The notes under the pieces are model-generated. The model was not told the origin of the DNA, ran no database searches, and worked only from the letters and a program-made list of their open reading frames with translations. Below, in pieces: positions 38,943 to 50,175 of a stretch of DNA of 64,000 nucleotides. The translations under genes were made by a program, and so were the position numbers. How positions within the stretch are numbered: the stretch's first letter is position 1; every line of letters starts with the position of its first letter. The DNA is from Meloidogyne chitwoodi (taxonomy: Eukaryota; Nematoda; Chromadorea; Rhabditida; Meloidogynidae), in assembly GCA_015183035.1 (NCBI GenBank), contig JACZZP010000020.1, forward strand, positions 248,001 to 312,000, given 5' to 3'.

Positions 38943-39287
38943 CCCAGACTTTCCTTCCTATATCACACCGTTCTCTTAATAGCATTTGCAAGTTTTGGTC
39001 ACTAAGGGAATCTTTGGACAAAATGCCAGCATTTAAAAAGGGTTAGCCAAGCAAAACGCCCCTTAGAGTTGAAATTTTTCAAAAAAAAATTTTTTTCAAA
39101 ATTATCTGCTAATCGTGGGCCATCCCCCTCCAAGCAGAAGTTTTCCGATATCTCCTCCCGTTCACGAGATAGATCCGGAGCGGGGGCTGTTTCGGCGGGA
39201 AGGGACCCCCGCACCAAAAAGTCTATAGTTTTCCCAGATGCCCCATCTCAAATACCCAGCAGCATGTCGAACTTTTAGCTCTCTCCC

Positions 39288-42200
39288 ACTAATTTAAAAG
39301 GAGCCTTAATTTTTTTAGCGTGAGTTCCTAAACTATTATAGTTAAGTTAATACATATAAATATATAGGTAATTCTTCTAATCTTCTTATTTTTAAAATTT
39401 TTTTAAATTATTATTAAAAAGGTTTATAAAATATTACTCGATCCTAGCCATGTTGGGATCATCTTCGTCGCTTTTAAGTTTTTTTAATAAAAATAAAATA
39501 AAAATTAGAATTTTTGTAAATGTTTGATATATTTATTAGCTAAAATTACAAAAAAAAACTTTTATTTTTTAATATATAATTTAATTTTTAATTAAATTAA
39601 TCCTTTTACCTCCTGTTTTTTGTTTAGCTTAATTTTTTTATATCTTCAGAAAATTCGAAAAATAATTTTACTTGCTTTAAATTTGAATTCTCCACGTTAT
39701 AATTTATTATTTTCGACGAAATTTGAATAAATAATTTTTTGTATTTTGTGTAAAAAATTATAATTTAATTAATTTTTTAAGAGTATAACATCTTCAAATA
39801 ATTTATATATTTATTTTTATTATAATTATTTTTTTTAATTTTGTTTTATAAATAAATGAAATTATAAATAAAAAAAGAAATGTTTTTTCTACTTAATAAT
39901 ATTTGGATTTATTTTTAATTAAATTAAGCAAAAAATTAATTTCTGTTTTATGAAGAGCATTTTTTTCAAGAACATATTGTATTAAATAATTAAATATTTT
40001 AAAAATTAAATAAATAAAAGTATTTTAATTTTTAAACTAATATAATTATATTTATTAGGATAATTTATATGTTAAAAAAAATTTTTAAAAATTGATAATA
40101 GGTAATAAAGCTTAAGAAATTATTTCTTTAAGTAATAATATTATAAATATTTTTTTTTAAACTAAAATATAAATTAAATAAATAATTTTTCTAAAATTAT
40201 TAAAAATTAGAATAAAATTAATTTTTATATGATAGATTCTTTTATTTTTTATTTTATTTAAATTAGAATAAAAGGTACTGATGAAACTGTGTTTTTCAGT
40301 CGCCTGGACTAAGTTTTTAAATTAATGTTTAAGTTTTTAATTTTTAAAAAATATACAAACTTTTTTATAAAATTAATTTTAATATTTTTATTTAAAAAAT
40401 AATTATCTCGTTTAAATATTAACTTAACTATAATAGTTTATTTTTTATTATAATAATAAATATGTAATTTGTAGTTATTAATGTTGCACATGATTTTATA
40501 CATTTATTTTTAAATTTTATAATTTTGTAAATTTTCTTATGAATAAAATTAATTATTATTATTTAAATTAATTAAATGTATAATTTTTATTTTAAATATT
40601 TATTAAATTTATTTATTTATTTTTATTTCTAATACAAAATTTAAATATAATTTTCAGTACAATTATATATAATTTCTTCATAAAATATATAGTTACCTAT
40701 TTATTTTATTTTTTAAAAATTATTAAAATAAATAGATTTATTTTTATTCATTATTGTATTTAATTTTTTTTAATTCTTTATTAAATTTAATAAAAATGTT
40801 AAACTAGATTATTTATATTTTAATTAATTTCTATAAAATTTTAAATTTTAATAAATTAATTTTTTAAAATTAATTTTTATATTTTTATAATTCAGTCATT
40901 ATAAGCGGTGATTGCAACTGATAATTTAGTTTTAAATTTTTTAAATTTAGAATAAGTCTAAAAAATTATTTTTAAACTTAATCCAAAATTAAGAATAATT
41001 AAAAATTTATTTAATTAAGTTAAATATTTTTAAATATTTTTTTTAATTTAAATAATTATTAAATAATTTAATTTATCTAATCAGCAAAGTTATCATTTTA
41101 AAAATGTGTAGATATCACAACATAAAAATATATCAGTAAAAAACGATCAATAACTTTTGGTTTATTTATTAAATCTTATTTTTATAAATATATTTAATAT
41201 AATAATAATCTTAAAAATAAATTTTTAAGACAATTTTACTTTAATATTATTTAATTTTTGTTTAGTAGAGTATTAAGTTGCTCAAATTGAATGTCTTGCA
41301 GTTGTTTATTGCACAATTATTTTTTATTTTAATGAAATTTTATTTTATAAAATTAAATATACATATTTTTTTTATTTTTATAATTTTTTTATTATTTTTT
41401 TTTAATAAATTGTTCTCTATCTTAATACTTTTCGACGGAATAATGTTAATAAAGTTGCTTCAATACTTTGATTGTAAATAAGAATAAAAATTAAAAGTTA
41501 AAGAGAATACTTATTATAAAAACCTTGACATCGAATCTGTAATTAAGCTCAAGAAATCCTGCTTTTTTAATAAAAAACAATTTTTTTAATTTTTATAAAT
41601 AATTATTTTGAAATTTAAATGCAAAAATGTTTAATTTTTTAATTTTTAAAATTTAATTTTTTGTTATTTTTAAGTTTATATTAATTTAATTTTTTAAAAC
41701 AATAAAATATTAATTTAAAAATAATTTGCTTTATTTAAAAAATTTATTTCATCGATGTCTTTCCGCTAATAGGTGTTAACTTTCCGAAAAAAAGGATAAA
41801 TCTTGAATACTTTTTTAATTTGTTTATAAATGTTTTCTTTGAGACACTAATAAATTAGACTTTTAAATTATAATAAAAAAATTAAATTATTTAATTATTC
41901 CTACTTTTTTTTTAAAATTAATTTTTTAAATATTTCTAAAATATTATTAATTATTTTTTAAATTTTATCATAACTGATTTTTTAAAATAAAATATTTAAA
42001 ATTATTTAAATAAAATAACTGCTGTATTCAAGAAATTTTTTACTTCCATTTTTAAATTCTTGTTTAAAAAATTAAAAAAATTATTTGATAACTTATAATT
42101 AAATTAATTATTATTATTAAAATTTAAAATAATTATCTTTTAAAATTATTTATATTATAATTATAAATTTTTTATTTTTTTAATTTATTAGTATATTTGT

Positions 42201-42544
42201 ATAAACTGTAATAATAAATTATTTTTTTAATAAAATTATTTTTAATTATTTGAGGTGTTGCAGTTTAATATTTATCATGGCTATTGATAATTTATTTTTT
42301 ATTTTATTCATTATTTAATTTATTTTAGTAGTATGTATGAATCATTTTATTAAATAATTTATTTTTTTTAATTTTATAACATGGGAAAATAAAAAAATTG
42401 TTTTGGTTATTAAACATTGAAAAATCATTTATTAAAAAAATCAGAATTTAAAATAAAAATAATAAAAAAAATTAAAATAAATTTTTTAAGGGTAGAAAGG
42501 TTAGTTAATGTATTTTTTTGTTTTAAAATAATTAAAGTATTTTA
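39288..42544. other. A+T-rich noncoding stretch with a partial repeat copy
   Basis: I see no gene. The segment 39640-40160 resembles 47400-47830 and 24470-24650 (AAATGTTTTTTCTA, then TTTTAATTTTTAAACTAATA, then TATGTTAAAAAAA), so it is another piece of the dispersed repeat. GC-richer words at 39435-39475 (GATCCTAGCCATGTTGGGAT) and 40275-40310 stand alone. Confidence 0.5.
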
Positions 42545-43200
42545 ATTAATATTTTTATTAAATGTTATTTTCAGGAAGTTATGCTAATATAATAAATCGT
42601 CAAAGATTGAGTTTAATAATTATAATTAATTTTAAATTTAAAATTAAAAAATATTAAATTTACAAAATTATATATCGATAATTACAATTTTATTTATTTA
42701 AATTTTAAAACTAAAATAATTTAAATTCAAATAAATATTAATTTAATTGAATTTTATTTAATATTTTATAAAATAAAACAGTCATCATTCATCTTTAATT
42801 TTATTTCTAAATTTTATTGACTTAAATAATTTGTAAATTATAAATAAAAATTAATTTAATTTATATACTATTTATTTATAATTTGATAAATACGGCTTCA
42901 TCGAGAAGATTTTGGGGTGTTGAATTAATATTTAAAATATCATTTGAGGGCATTGATATTTTAATTATTTATTTAATCTTTTTAAATTGTAATTTGACGA
43001 TTATTAATAAATTTTTAAGCAATAAAGGACGTAGTCCGTATGATCTTCCTGATTTAATTAAATTAATTTTATATATAATTATATTTAAATTTTTATTTAA
43101 AATTATAATATTTTTTAGTAAAAATTATAGGTAATTTTAATTATTAATTTTTTTTAAATTTATCTAGTTTAATTAAATTTGTATTAATAATTTAGTGAAT
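42545..43200 (+). repeat. Rearranged copy of the giant repeat (R3-R1-R2)
   Basis: The block holds R3 (42545-42710, with GGAAGTTATGCTAATATAAT and TATATATCGATAATTACAA), then R1 (42770-42960), then a short R2 (43000-43200, with AATAAAGGACGTAGTCCGTA). R3 abuts R1 directly, which is not the order seen in the long copies. The 83-codon frame at 42883-43134 spans R1 and R2 and is absent from the other copies. Confidence 0.65.
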
Positions 43201-43587
43201 ATATACAATTTTCGTTCAAAGTTCCCTTATATTAGTAGTATATACCATATTTTTACCTCATTTCTGATTTTGTAAAATATCAATTTTTGCAAAATTAAAA
43301 AAAAGTTTTATTTTCATAATTTTTCCCCCACAAAAAAATAATAAAAGAAAATTGTCTTTAAACAAATATAAAAAAAATTTTATTAAAAAAATACATTTCA
43401 TTCAATTACAATTCATATTTAAAATAAAAAATTATTTTTTTTAATACTCTAAAAATTAATAATTATAAAATTCAAAAAGATTAAACATTATTTACAAAAA
43501 AATTATACGTTTTGAATTTTTTATTAATATTATTTTTAGGATTTTATATTTTTTATTTTTTTAGGATTTTATTATTTTTTTATTATT

Positions 43588-43728
43588 TATACTAATTTTG
43601 GGGATTCTGATTTTTTAGTTACCTAGAATAACATAAGTTTTTATTTAGTTTATTCATGAACTAGCTAGAATTAGATATTTGATCTATACTAATTTTGGGG
43701 ATTCTGATTTTTTAGTTGCCTAGAATAA
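43588..43728 (+). repeat. Two 44-bp direct repeats with a period of 97
   Basis: TATACTAATTTTGGGGATTC and the following TGATTTTTTAGTT-CCTAGAATAA occur at 43588 and again at 43685, with one internal difference (A or G). The pair may be a minisatellite seed or the flanks of a lost insertion. Confidence 0.8.
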
Positions 43729-43731
43729 TAG

Positions 43732-44060
43732 GTCCCCTTCCTACCTTAACTTCAAATTCAAATAATGACTTTATTTTAATGATTGCATATTTGTTAGATT
43801 TGTGTTTAATAGTTGCGCTCGCTTTTATTTTTAAAGCTCATGTCAATTTGAAAAAAATGGTGATGATAATTTTCCACGCATTCGTTTCTCTAAAGGTACT
43901 CTTGTTATATAAGTTGTAGCAAATTTCAAGATTTTTTTGAAACATAATGCGTACCATCATGGCAGAAATAAAGTATTCTAATGGCGCTTCTTGAAGAAAT
44001 CCCCTGTTTCAGATATCATTGAGTTTTTTACAAATGTAAAAGCTAAAGTTGTTGCATTTT
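43732..44060. other. Less A+T-biased stretch, unrecognised
   Basis: This stretch has more mixed composition than its surroundings (GGCGCTTCTTGAAG, CATCATGGCAG, GCGCTCGC). The plus strand has a 67-codon hydrophobic frame (43716-43919) ending before AAAGGTACTC. The minus strand has a short frame at about 43975-43850 beginning MMVRIMF. Neither resembles a known protein to me. It may be a fragment of a decayed element. Confidence 0.25.
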
Positions 44061-47000
44061 TTTAGTTTATTGATTTTAATTTTTAAAAATCTTTTTTTTT
44101 ATAACGTTTTTAAGCTTTATTGTTAAGAATAAATAAAAAGTATAATTTTATTTTATATAGATTATTAATTTTAATTAATATATTTGTAACATCAAATAAT
44201 TTATAAATATAATAAAACAAATAAATATTCATACATAATTTATTATTAATAAAATTCATGTTAATGAGCCTCATATTTTTTACTCACTGTTGAGTGCTTC
44301 TTTGGGGAAATATTTTTCACATCTTCATTGTAAATACTAAAATTATTTTATTAAAACATCAATTCTTTTTTTAATCTTCTTATTTTTAAAAAAGATTAAT
44401 TATTGTCAGCTCGTTAGATATTTAACCATATTTTTAAAAAATATCTTTCTGTTTTTAAATTATTGATGAATTAATTATAAGTATTTTTAAATATTTTAAT
44501 TAATTAAATTTATTTATTTTATTTTTGAAATAAAAATACAATAATTTTAAATATAAATATTTTTATATATTAATTTAAATAATTAATTAAAATTTTATTT
44601 ATTTTATAAAATTAAAAAAATAATTATTGTTTGTCATTTGGTTATTTAGTTGGAGTTGTTTGTAAAAAGAATTTTTTCCTTTCCACCATTTTTTCTGTTT
44701 TTTTGGTAAACTCCAAATGCACACTTAATTAAATTAATTAATTAGTATAAATTTATTATTATATATTTGTATTTATTTTTTATCTTAAAATTAAAAATTA
44801 ATTAAGAATATTTTAAATTTAGATAAATAAATTGAAAATTTTATTTATTAAAAAAATAAATTAATTATTAAATATAAATAAATAAATCGGTTAATTTTTT
44901 TTTTTTAATTTAAAAATTAATTAAATAAATTTATTATTGATCTTCATCAAATATTTAGTTGCGAAATCCAAAATAAATTTTTTTTTGGTTTAAAATAATT
45001 AACTTTATATTTATTTATTTTTTTTTTGAAATTAATTTTTAAGTTGTCATGTTTGTTTTATTTATTTTTCAATTCTGTAGCACAAAGAATGACAATAAGA
45101 GTACTTAAAATAATAGGAGAATAGAAAAAATAACCAAATGATCTAGCAAATTTTAAAAATTTTAAAATTAATTAAATTGTATAATAATTTTAAATAAATT
45201 TATTTACATATTTTTATTTAATTTTTTTTACAATTTATGCAGAAGAATCCTTCGACGAAACTTTTTTCACTTAGTTTATTGAAAAGATGTGAGATAAATT
45301 CTTTAATTATTTTTTTTAAGTTATTAATTATAAGTTTAATAATAAATTTATTATTAATTTTTACAGAATTTAGCGCTCTTGTAATAATTAAAATTTAATT
45401 TTTATTTTTTTAAATTAATATTAATTTATTTTATTTATTAATACCCTAATTGTATGTTTTTTCCTCTTGACAGAATTTAGTTGTACATTTAAAATAAAAT
45501 AACACACAATTTTATCAAAAATGTTTTATTAATACATAATATTAATAAATAATTAAAATTAAAAATTTTGAAATAAATATTATATTAATAAATTTATATA
45601 TTTATAATTTTATATTTAAATTATTCTTCAAATAAAGCATCAATATTTTATTAATATTTTAAAATTTTATTAACATATACTTTTCTTAAGCGTAAAAAAA
45701 ACATGTGGATCTTCAGAAAATTTTTTTTAATAAAAAAAAATATATTAGTAATTTTTAAAATTTAAATTTTAAAAATATTTTTAAAGATTTAAGTTCTTAT
45801 GGAATTCATGGGTGTTAAGTATACATATATATTTTGAAAAATTAAAAATGTTTTCCTCTGATTCATTTTATTCAATTAAATATATTTTTTATAATGAATA
45901 TAATTTTTTAATTTTAAATTTTTCTTTATCTTATAATATTTAGAGTCGTCAGTATTGTCTTCTACTTTATCTATTTTCGGCAAAATGAAACCAACTTTTT
46001 TTTTGAATAAGAAAATTAAATTAAATATAAAATATATCTTTCATTAAATAATATTTATTAATTTAATTATAAAATAAAATATTATTATTTAATTAATTTT
46101 AAATTTTTTAAATAAAATTAATTATTAAATAATTTTGTAGTTTATATTTTGAATTTGATTAGGTAATTTTAAATTTATTTTTTTTTTAATTTAAATTTTT
46201 TTTCCTAATGTATTCATTTATAATAATTTTATAAATTAATAGATTATTATAATTAAGCTTCCTTTTATTATCTAAAATATTTATTAAGTATTATTGTGGA
46301 TAAATTGTAAGTAATTTGATTTTATATTTTATTGTTCTCTCTATCTTTCAAAAATTTCTTATCCTTTTACTTTTAAAATGTGTTATCACCTTTTTTTAAT
46401 ATATATTGTTAAGTTTCATCAACTATTTATATCATAAAAATTTTGTATTTAAAATCTAAGAATAAATATGTATTAAATAAAAAATTGTTTTAATTAATAA
46501 TTGAAGATATTTTTAAATTGTCAGAACAGCCAGTTATTTTGTATTATTTTTTTAAATTTATAACAAAATATTTTTCAAATAATATAATATTTAAATAAAT
46601 TATTTAAAAAATTTAATATTTTTTTAAATTTAATTTTAACAAAATTTAATTATTAATAATTATGTAAGCATTAAAAATAAACTTGTTTTGTTCTTTAATA
46701 GTTTAATTTATTATTTGATTTATTAAAAAAACATAGCTTGATCCTTTTCAGTGTGTCATTATTGTCTGAATTAAAAAAAAATTTTTAATTTATTTTCTTA
46801 AAATTCTTTTTAATTTTATTTAATAAATTAATGTAGAAATTAATAAAATTAAAATATTTTATATTTTATATTTAAATTTATTAATTAAAATAAAAATTTT
46901 CTGACACAAAAATAACTTTTTCTGCTTTTGAAATTAGGCTTCGAAATTTTGAGAAATTGAGTTTTATCACATTGCGCAATTGTATATTTTTTAATTAATT

Positions 47001-47209
47001 AAATCAATTTCTTCTATCTCTAATAATTTATTACCTAATTAAATTATTTTTTAATACGAATTTGCTACCCTTTGAATATTAATTTTATCCAAATCCTTCT
47101 AAGTAAAATTAAAAATAAATATTATTTTTAATTTTTATTAATAATTATTAAAATTAATTAATTTTTTTTATTTAAAATATTTTTCAAATTACATATTTAC
47201 GTATTTAAT
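44061..47209. other. A+T-rich noncoding stretch
   Basis: I see no gene, element end or clear copy of the named modules. Scattered GC-richer words occur at 44280-44320, 44640-44720, 45240-45290 and 46940-46980. Confidence 0.45.
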
Positions 47210-47830
47210 TTCCTATAATTTTATATAGGCACTAGGAAACAGATTGATAAATTAAAGTTTACACCCTTATGTTGTCTTGCTTGAATTTATTTTGCTTCCT
47301 CTGTAAAAAATTATTTTAATTTGCTAAATTTTAATTTATAATTTTACTTTAAGTGAAAGTTGAATATTTATTTTTTTTCAATTTTTTCTTTAAAAATTAT
47401 AATAAAATTAATTAATTTTTAAAAGAAAACCTCTTCAAAAAGTAATTATTTCCAATATTATTATTTTTTAAATTTCTTTTATAAATAAATTAAATTATAA
47501 AAAAAAATAAATGTTTTTTCTATAATTATAATAATTTTAAATTTATTTAATTAAATAAATAAATTAATTTTTTTTTAATAGAATTTATTTTATATAATAT
47601 TTCTTAGATAACTTACTTTGTTTTATTTCGTAATAATAAAATTAATTAAATTATTTTTAAAAAATAAATCAGTAAAACGCAGAAATATTTTTTAATTTAT
47701 AATTATTTATGAAGAAAAATATATAATATTTTAAAAAATAAATTTTCTAATTAATAAAAATAAAGTTTATATTTAAATATTTATTTAAATAAATAGGTAT
47801 CTAATTTGTTATTTTTGTTTCCCATCAGTT
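47210..47830 (+). repeat. Partial copy of the dispersed repeat (unit start)
   Basis: The segment 47225-47340 (with TTACACCCTTATGTTG and CTTGCTTGAA) matches 55490-55590, immediately before the right giant repeat (TTACACCCTTTTGTTG, CGCTTGATT). The segment 47400-47830 matches 39770-40140. Together these place the start of the repeat unit upstream of position 350 of the left copy. Confidence 0.6.
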
Positions 47831-47945
47831 TGTTGAATGAATTTTAATTTTAAAATTTTATTAAATTTAAATTTATAATTTGTAAACTGTCTAATCAAAT
47901 TTGCATTGTGGTAATTCAATTCATTTCCCCCACTAACTTGGCCAT

Positions 47946-48230
47946 TATTTAATTTTTTATTTTATTTAATTTTTTTATTTTATTTAATTTTTTTATTTTA
48001 TTTAATTTTTTTATTTTATTTAATTTTTTATTTTATTTAATTTTTTTATTTTATTTAATTTTTTTATTTTATTTAATTTTTTTATTTTATTTAATTTTTT
48101 TATTTTATTTAATTTTTTTATTTTATTTAATTTTTTTATTTTATTTAATTTTTTTATTTTATTTAATTTTTTTATTTTATTTAATTTTTTTATTTTATTT
48201 AATTTTTTTATTTTATTTAATTTTAATTTA
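47946..48230 (+). repeat. 18-bp minisatellite, about 16 copies
   Basis: The unit TTTAATTTTTTTATTTTA repeats with a period of 18 (one copy is 17) for 285 bases with almost no variation. It sits exactly where other copies of the giant repeat have only a short T-rich run between a CATTAATAATT-like stretch and TTTTAATTTGACAACA. It is therefore an expansion inside this particular repeat copy. Confidence 0.92.
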
Positions 48231-48234
48231 ACAA

Positions 48235-48480
48235 AATTTAATAATTATTTAAGCAAAAATATAGGCGAAGTATGATCTTCCCTTTGATTGCGCGGTTATA
48301 GTATATTATTATCCTGCTTTAATTAACTTATATTTAAAATATTTTAATTTTTAGTTAAATTCATAATATCTTTTTATTTTATTAATATTAAAAATTATAT
48401 TTATTTTTAATTATTATTTATTTAATTTTAAAATTTATTCAGTTTAATTAAATTTTTATTAATATTTTTAACTACATCAT
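48235..48480 (+). repeat. Sub-block R2
   Basis: It begins AATAATTATTTAAGCAAAAA, with the GC-richer patch AGGCGAAGTATGATCTTCCC. It continues through TATCCTGCTTTAATTAA and CAGTTTAATTAAATTT, in the same order as 1150-1400. Confidence 0.65.
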
Positions 48481-48569
48481 TCATTTGAAACATAAGCGCC
48501 TCCATTATTGTTTAAATGCGAATTATATTTAAATAATTAAATATTTTTTTTTAATGTTTATAAATTGAT

Positions 48570-49040
48570 TTATAAAAAATATTGCCTAAAAAATTATAAC
48601 TAAATTTTTATTAATAAATTAAATCTTATAATATTCTCAGAATTTAATTTCTTTAAAATTAAGTTTAATTAGGCAGTTTAATTTGTTTGCTAATTATTGG
48701 TACAAATAAAAATTATTTTTTTCTCGGAGTTGAAATTCTTCATCTTTTTTTTTCTCTTTAGAAGATTATTATTTATTTATTTATTTAATTTATTTATTTA
48801 ATTTATTTATTTAATTTATTTTAAATAATTTAATAAAATGACTCAAACTTAAGCATAAAATTCTTAACTTTGTTAAATAACTTCACGGTAATTTTTTTTA
48901 TAAAATTGAATAGTCAAAATATTCTTTTTTAATATATGTATCTGTTTGTTTGAAACGATATTTAATTTTTCAAAATAAAAATATTGTTTATACATTTAAA
49001 ATAATAATTTATATTTTTTTTATTTTATTTACAGCAGAAC
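48570..49040 (+). repeat. Segments shared with 9720-9960, 17250-17330 and 55170-55240
   Basis: The segment 48580-48640 (AAAAATTATAACTAAATTTT) matches 17260 and 55190. The segment 48720-49040 matches 9720-9960, with GATTATTATTTATTTA and AAAATAAAAATATTGTTTAT. A 14-bp low-complexity tandem run (TTTAATTTATTTAT) lies at about 48769-48822. The 9.8-kb copy has a hairpin at this point instead. Confidence 0.55.
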
Positions 49041-49789
49041 ACTGTTCTTTAAGTATTTTTGAAGTTGTAGTTTTTTTATTTAAATATTTATTTAAGGAAA
49101 TCTTTCTTCACTATTTTTTGAAACTGTAACAATGTAATGTAGAAGAGTAAGATTGAAGGGATTTATGAAGATGGGGTTGTTTAATTATTTCGTCGAGACG
49201 AGATGGAATTATTTAATTTAATTAATTTAAGAAATTATAAAATATTTATTCTGTCCAATATCAATAATAAAGCGACGCTTATAATTTAAATTAAGGTCTT
49301 TATTTATGAATAAAAATAATATTTACTCTCCAAGCTGGCTATTTAGCAAGACGCTTTTTCTTTTCTTGAAAAATTTATTAAAAATAATTTTAAATTATTT
49401 AATTAATATATATTTAAATTTATAAAATTTATTTTTTTTCAATATTTATGTATTCTATGTTTATTATAAGCAAATAAATAAAAGTAATCAAAAACCTAAA
49501 ATTACCATCACTCACCGGCATCAAAGTTTTAAACTTTGTGGGTTGATGCTTCCTCGAATAAAACATTTTTCTTGAAAAACTTATTTATAATTTCTTTATA
49601 AATTAAAATATTTAAAAAATTTAAATATTCAAATTAATTATAATAAAATTAAAAAAATAATAAGAATAATTTTAAATTATTAATTTAAAATTATAAATTA
49701 ATTAAAATAATTAAATAAATATAATTTGAGTTTAAAAAAAATTAATTTATATTAAAATTTAATTTTACATACATATTTAATATTTTATA
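49041..49789. other. A+T-rich stretch with a GC-richer patch
   Basis: No gene is seen. The patch at 49126-49347 starts TGTAACAATG and ends TTTAGCA. It reads like a weak LTR on either strand but lacks matching flanks. A second patch at 49505-49555 contains GGCATCAAAGTTTTAAACTT. Confidence 0.35.
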
Positions 49790-50175
49790 AAATTAATTTA
49801 AAATAAAATATGGAGAGCATTCATCTTAAATTTTTAATAAATTTTTTAGGTTTAAATATTTTGTATTCAGCTGTATTAATGAAATTTTGTGGATTAGATA
49901 TTAATAATATTTTTAATATATTTATAATTTATTTTTATTTAATTTTTCTTTTTTTTTTAATTTTAATTTGAAAATATTTAATTATTAATTATTTAACCAA
50001 TAAATCTGGGTGATTTTGAAGTTAGCCATGTATTGTTGAATTAAATTAGTTAAAATTTTTATTTAAATTCATAATTTTTTTTTATTTTATTAATATTAAA
50101 AATTATATTTATTTTTAATTATTATTTATTTAAATTTAAAATTTATTCAGTTTAATTAAATTTAATTAATAAATT
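49790..50175 (+). repeat. Sub-blocks R1 and R2, short copies
   Basis: R1 (49790-49905) has GCATTCATCTTAAATTTTTA and TTTTTTAGGTTTAAAT. R2 (49980-50175) has ATTATTTAACCAATAAATC and CAGTTTAATTAAATTTAATT. Both are close to the copy at 42770-43200, with deletions. Confidence 0.6.

Larger units (their letters stand above)
29662..39287. mobile_element. 9.6-kb foldback-type element (giant imperfect palindrome)
   Basis: The left arm (29662-32036) and right arm (35346-39287) are inverted copies of each other, obviously GC-richer than the flanks and separated by an A+T-rich loop. The outer ends are GGGAGAGGGCT on the left and, reverse-complemented, GGGAGAGAGCT on the right. The inner ends meet at CTGATCTGAGCATAC (left) and its complement (right). 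Without its two nested insertions the right arm is about 2.2 kb, close to the 2.4-kb left arm. Order in each arm from outside in: a unique end of about 350 bp, three 119-bp repeats, about 0.9 kb of unique sequence, then a hairpin-bearing tandem array. Long inverted repeats with internal tandem arrays are typical of Foldback and Galileo-like DNA transposons. No transposase is present, and I found no convincing target duplication. Two independent inverted insertions remain possible. Confidence 0.72.
35346..39287 (-). repeat. Right arm of the foldback element, interrupted by two nested elements
   Basis: This is the reverse complement of the left arm in order: hairpin array (four units), unique 0.9 kb, three 119-bp units, GC-rich end phrase, terminus at 39287. 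It is interrupted by the 918-bp element at 35882-36799, inside a hairpin unit, and by the 811-bp element at 38132-38942. It also has a small insertion at about 37117-37146 (with CCATCCAGTCCCATTGC) relative to the left arm. The arms differ by many substitutions, so they have not been homogenised recently along their whole length. Confidence 0.85.

Noticed and set aside
38550..39278. Overlapping frames on both strands
   Set aside because: They lie in palindromic arms, where a frame on one strand mirrors the other. No protein similarity is seen.
29654..39295. Target duplication of the large foldback element
   Set aside because: The flanking bases on the two sides do not match at any length I tried, so none is claimed.
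41278..41481. 67-codon hydrophobic frame
   Set aside because: The Ile/Leu/Phe composition is what A+T-rich DNA gives by chance. I saw no conserved copy and no gene context.
42883..43134. 83-codon frame
   Set aside because: It spans repeat modules R1 and R2, whose other copies have stops in the same frame.
49126..49347. Possible second solo LTR (TG...CA, GC-richer)
   Set aside because: The flanking 5-base words differ (GAAAC and AGACG), and there is no empty site to compare.
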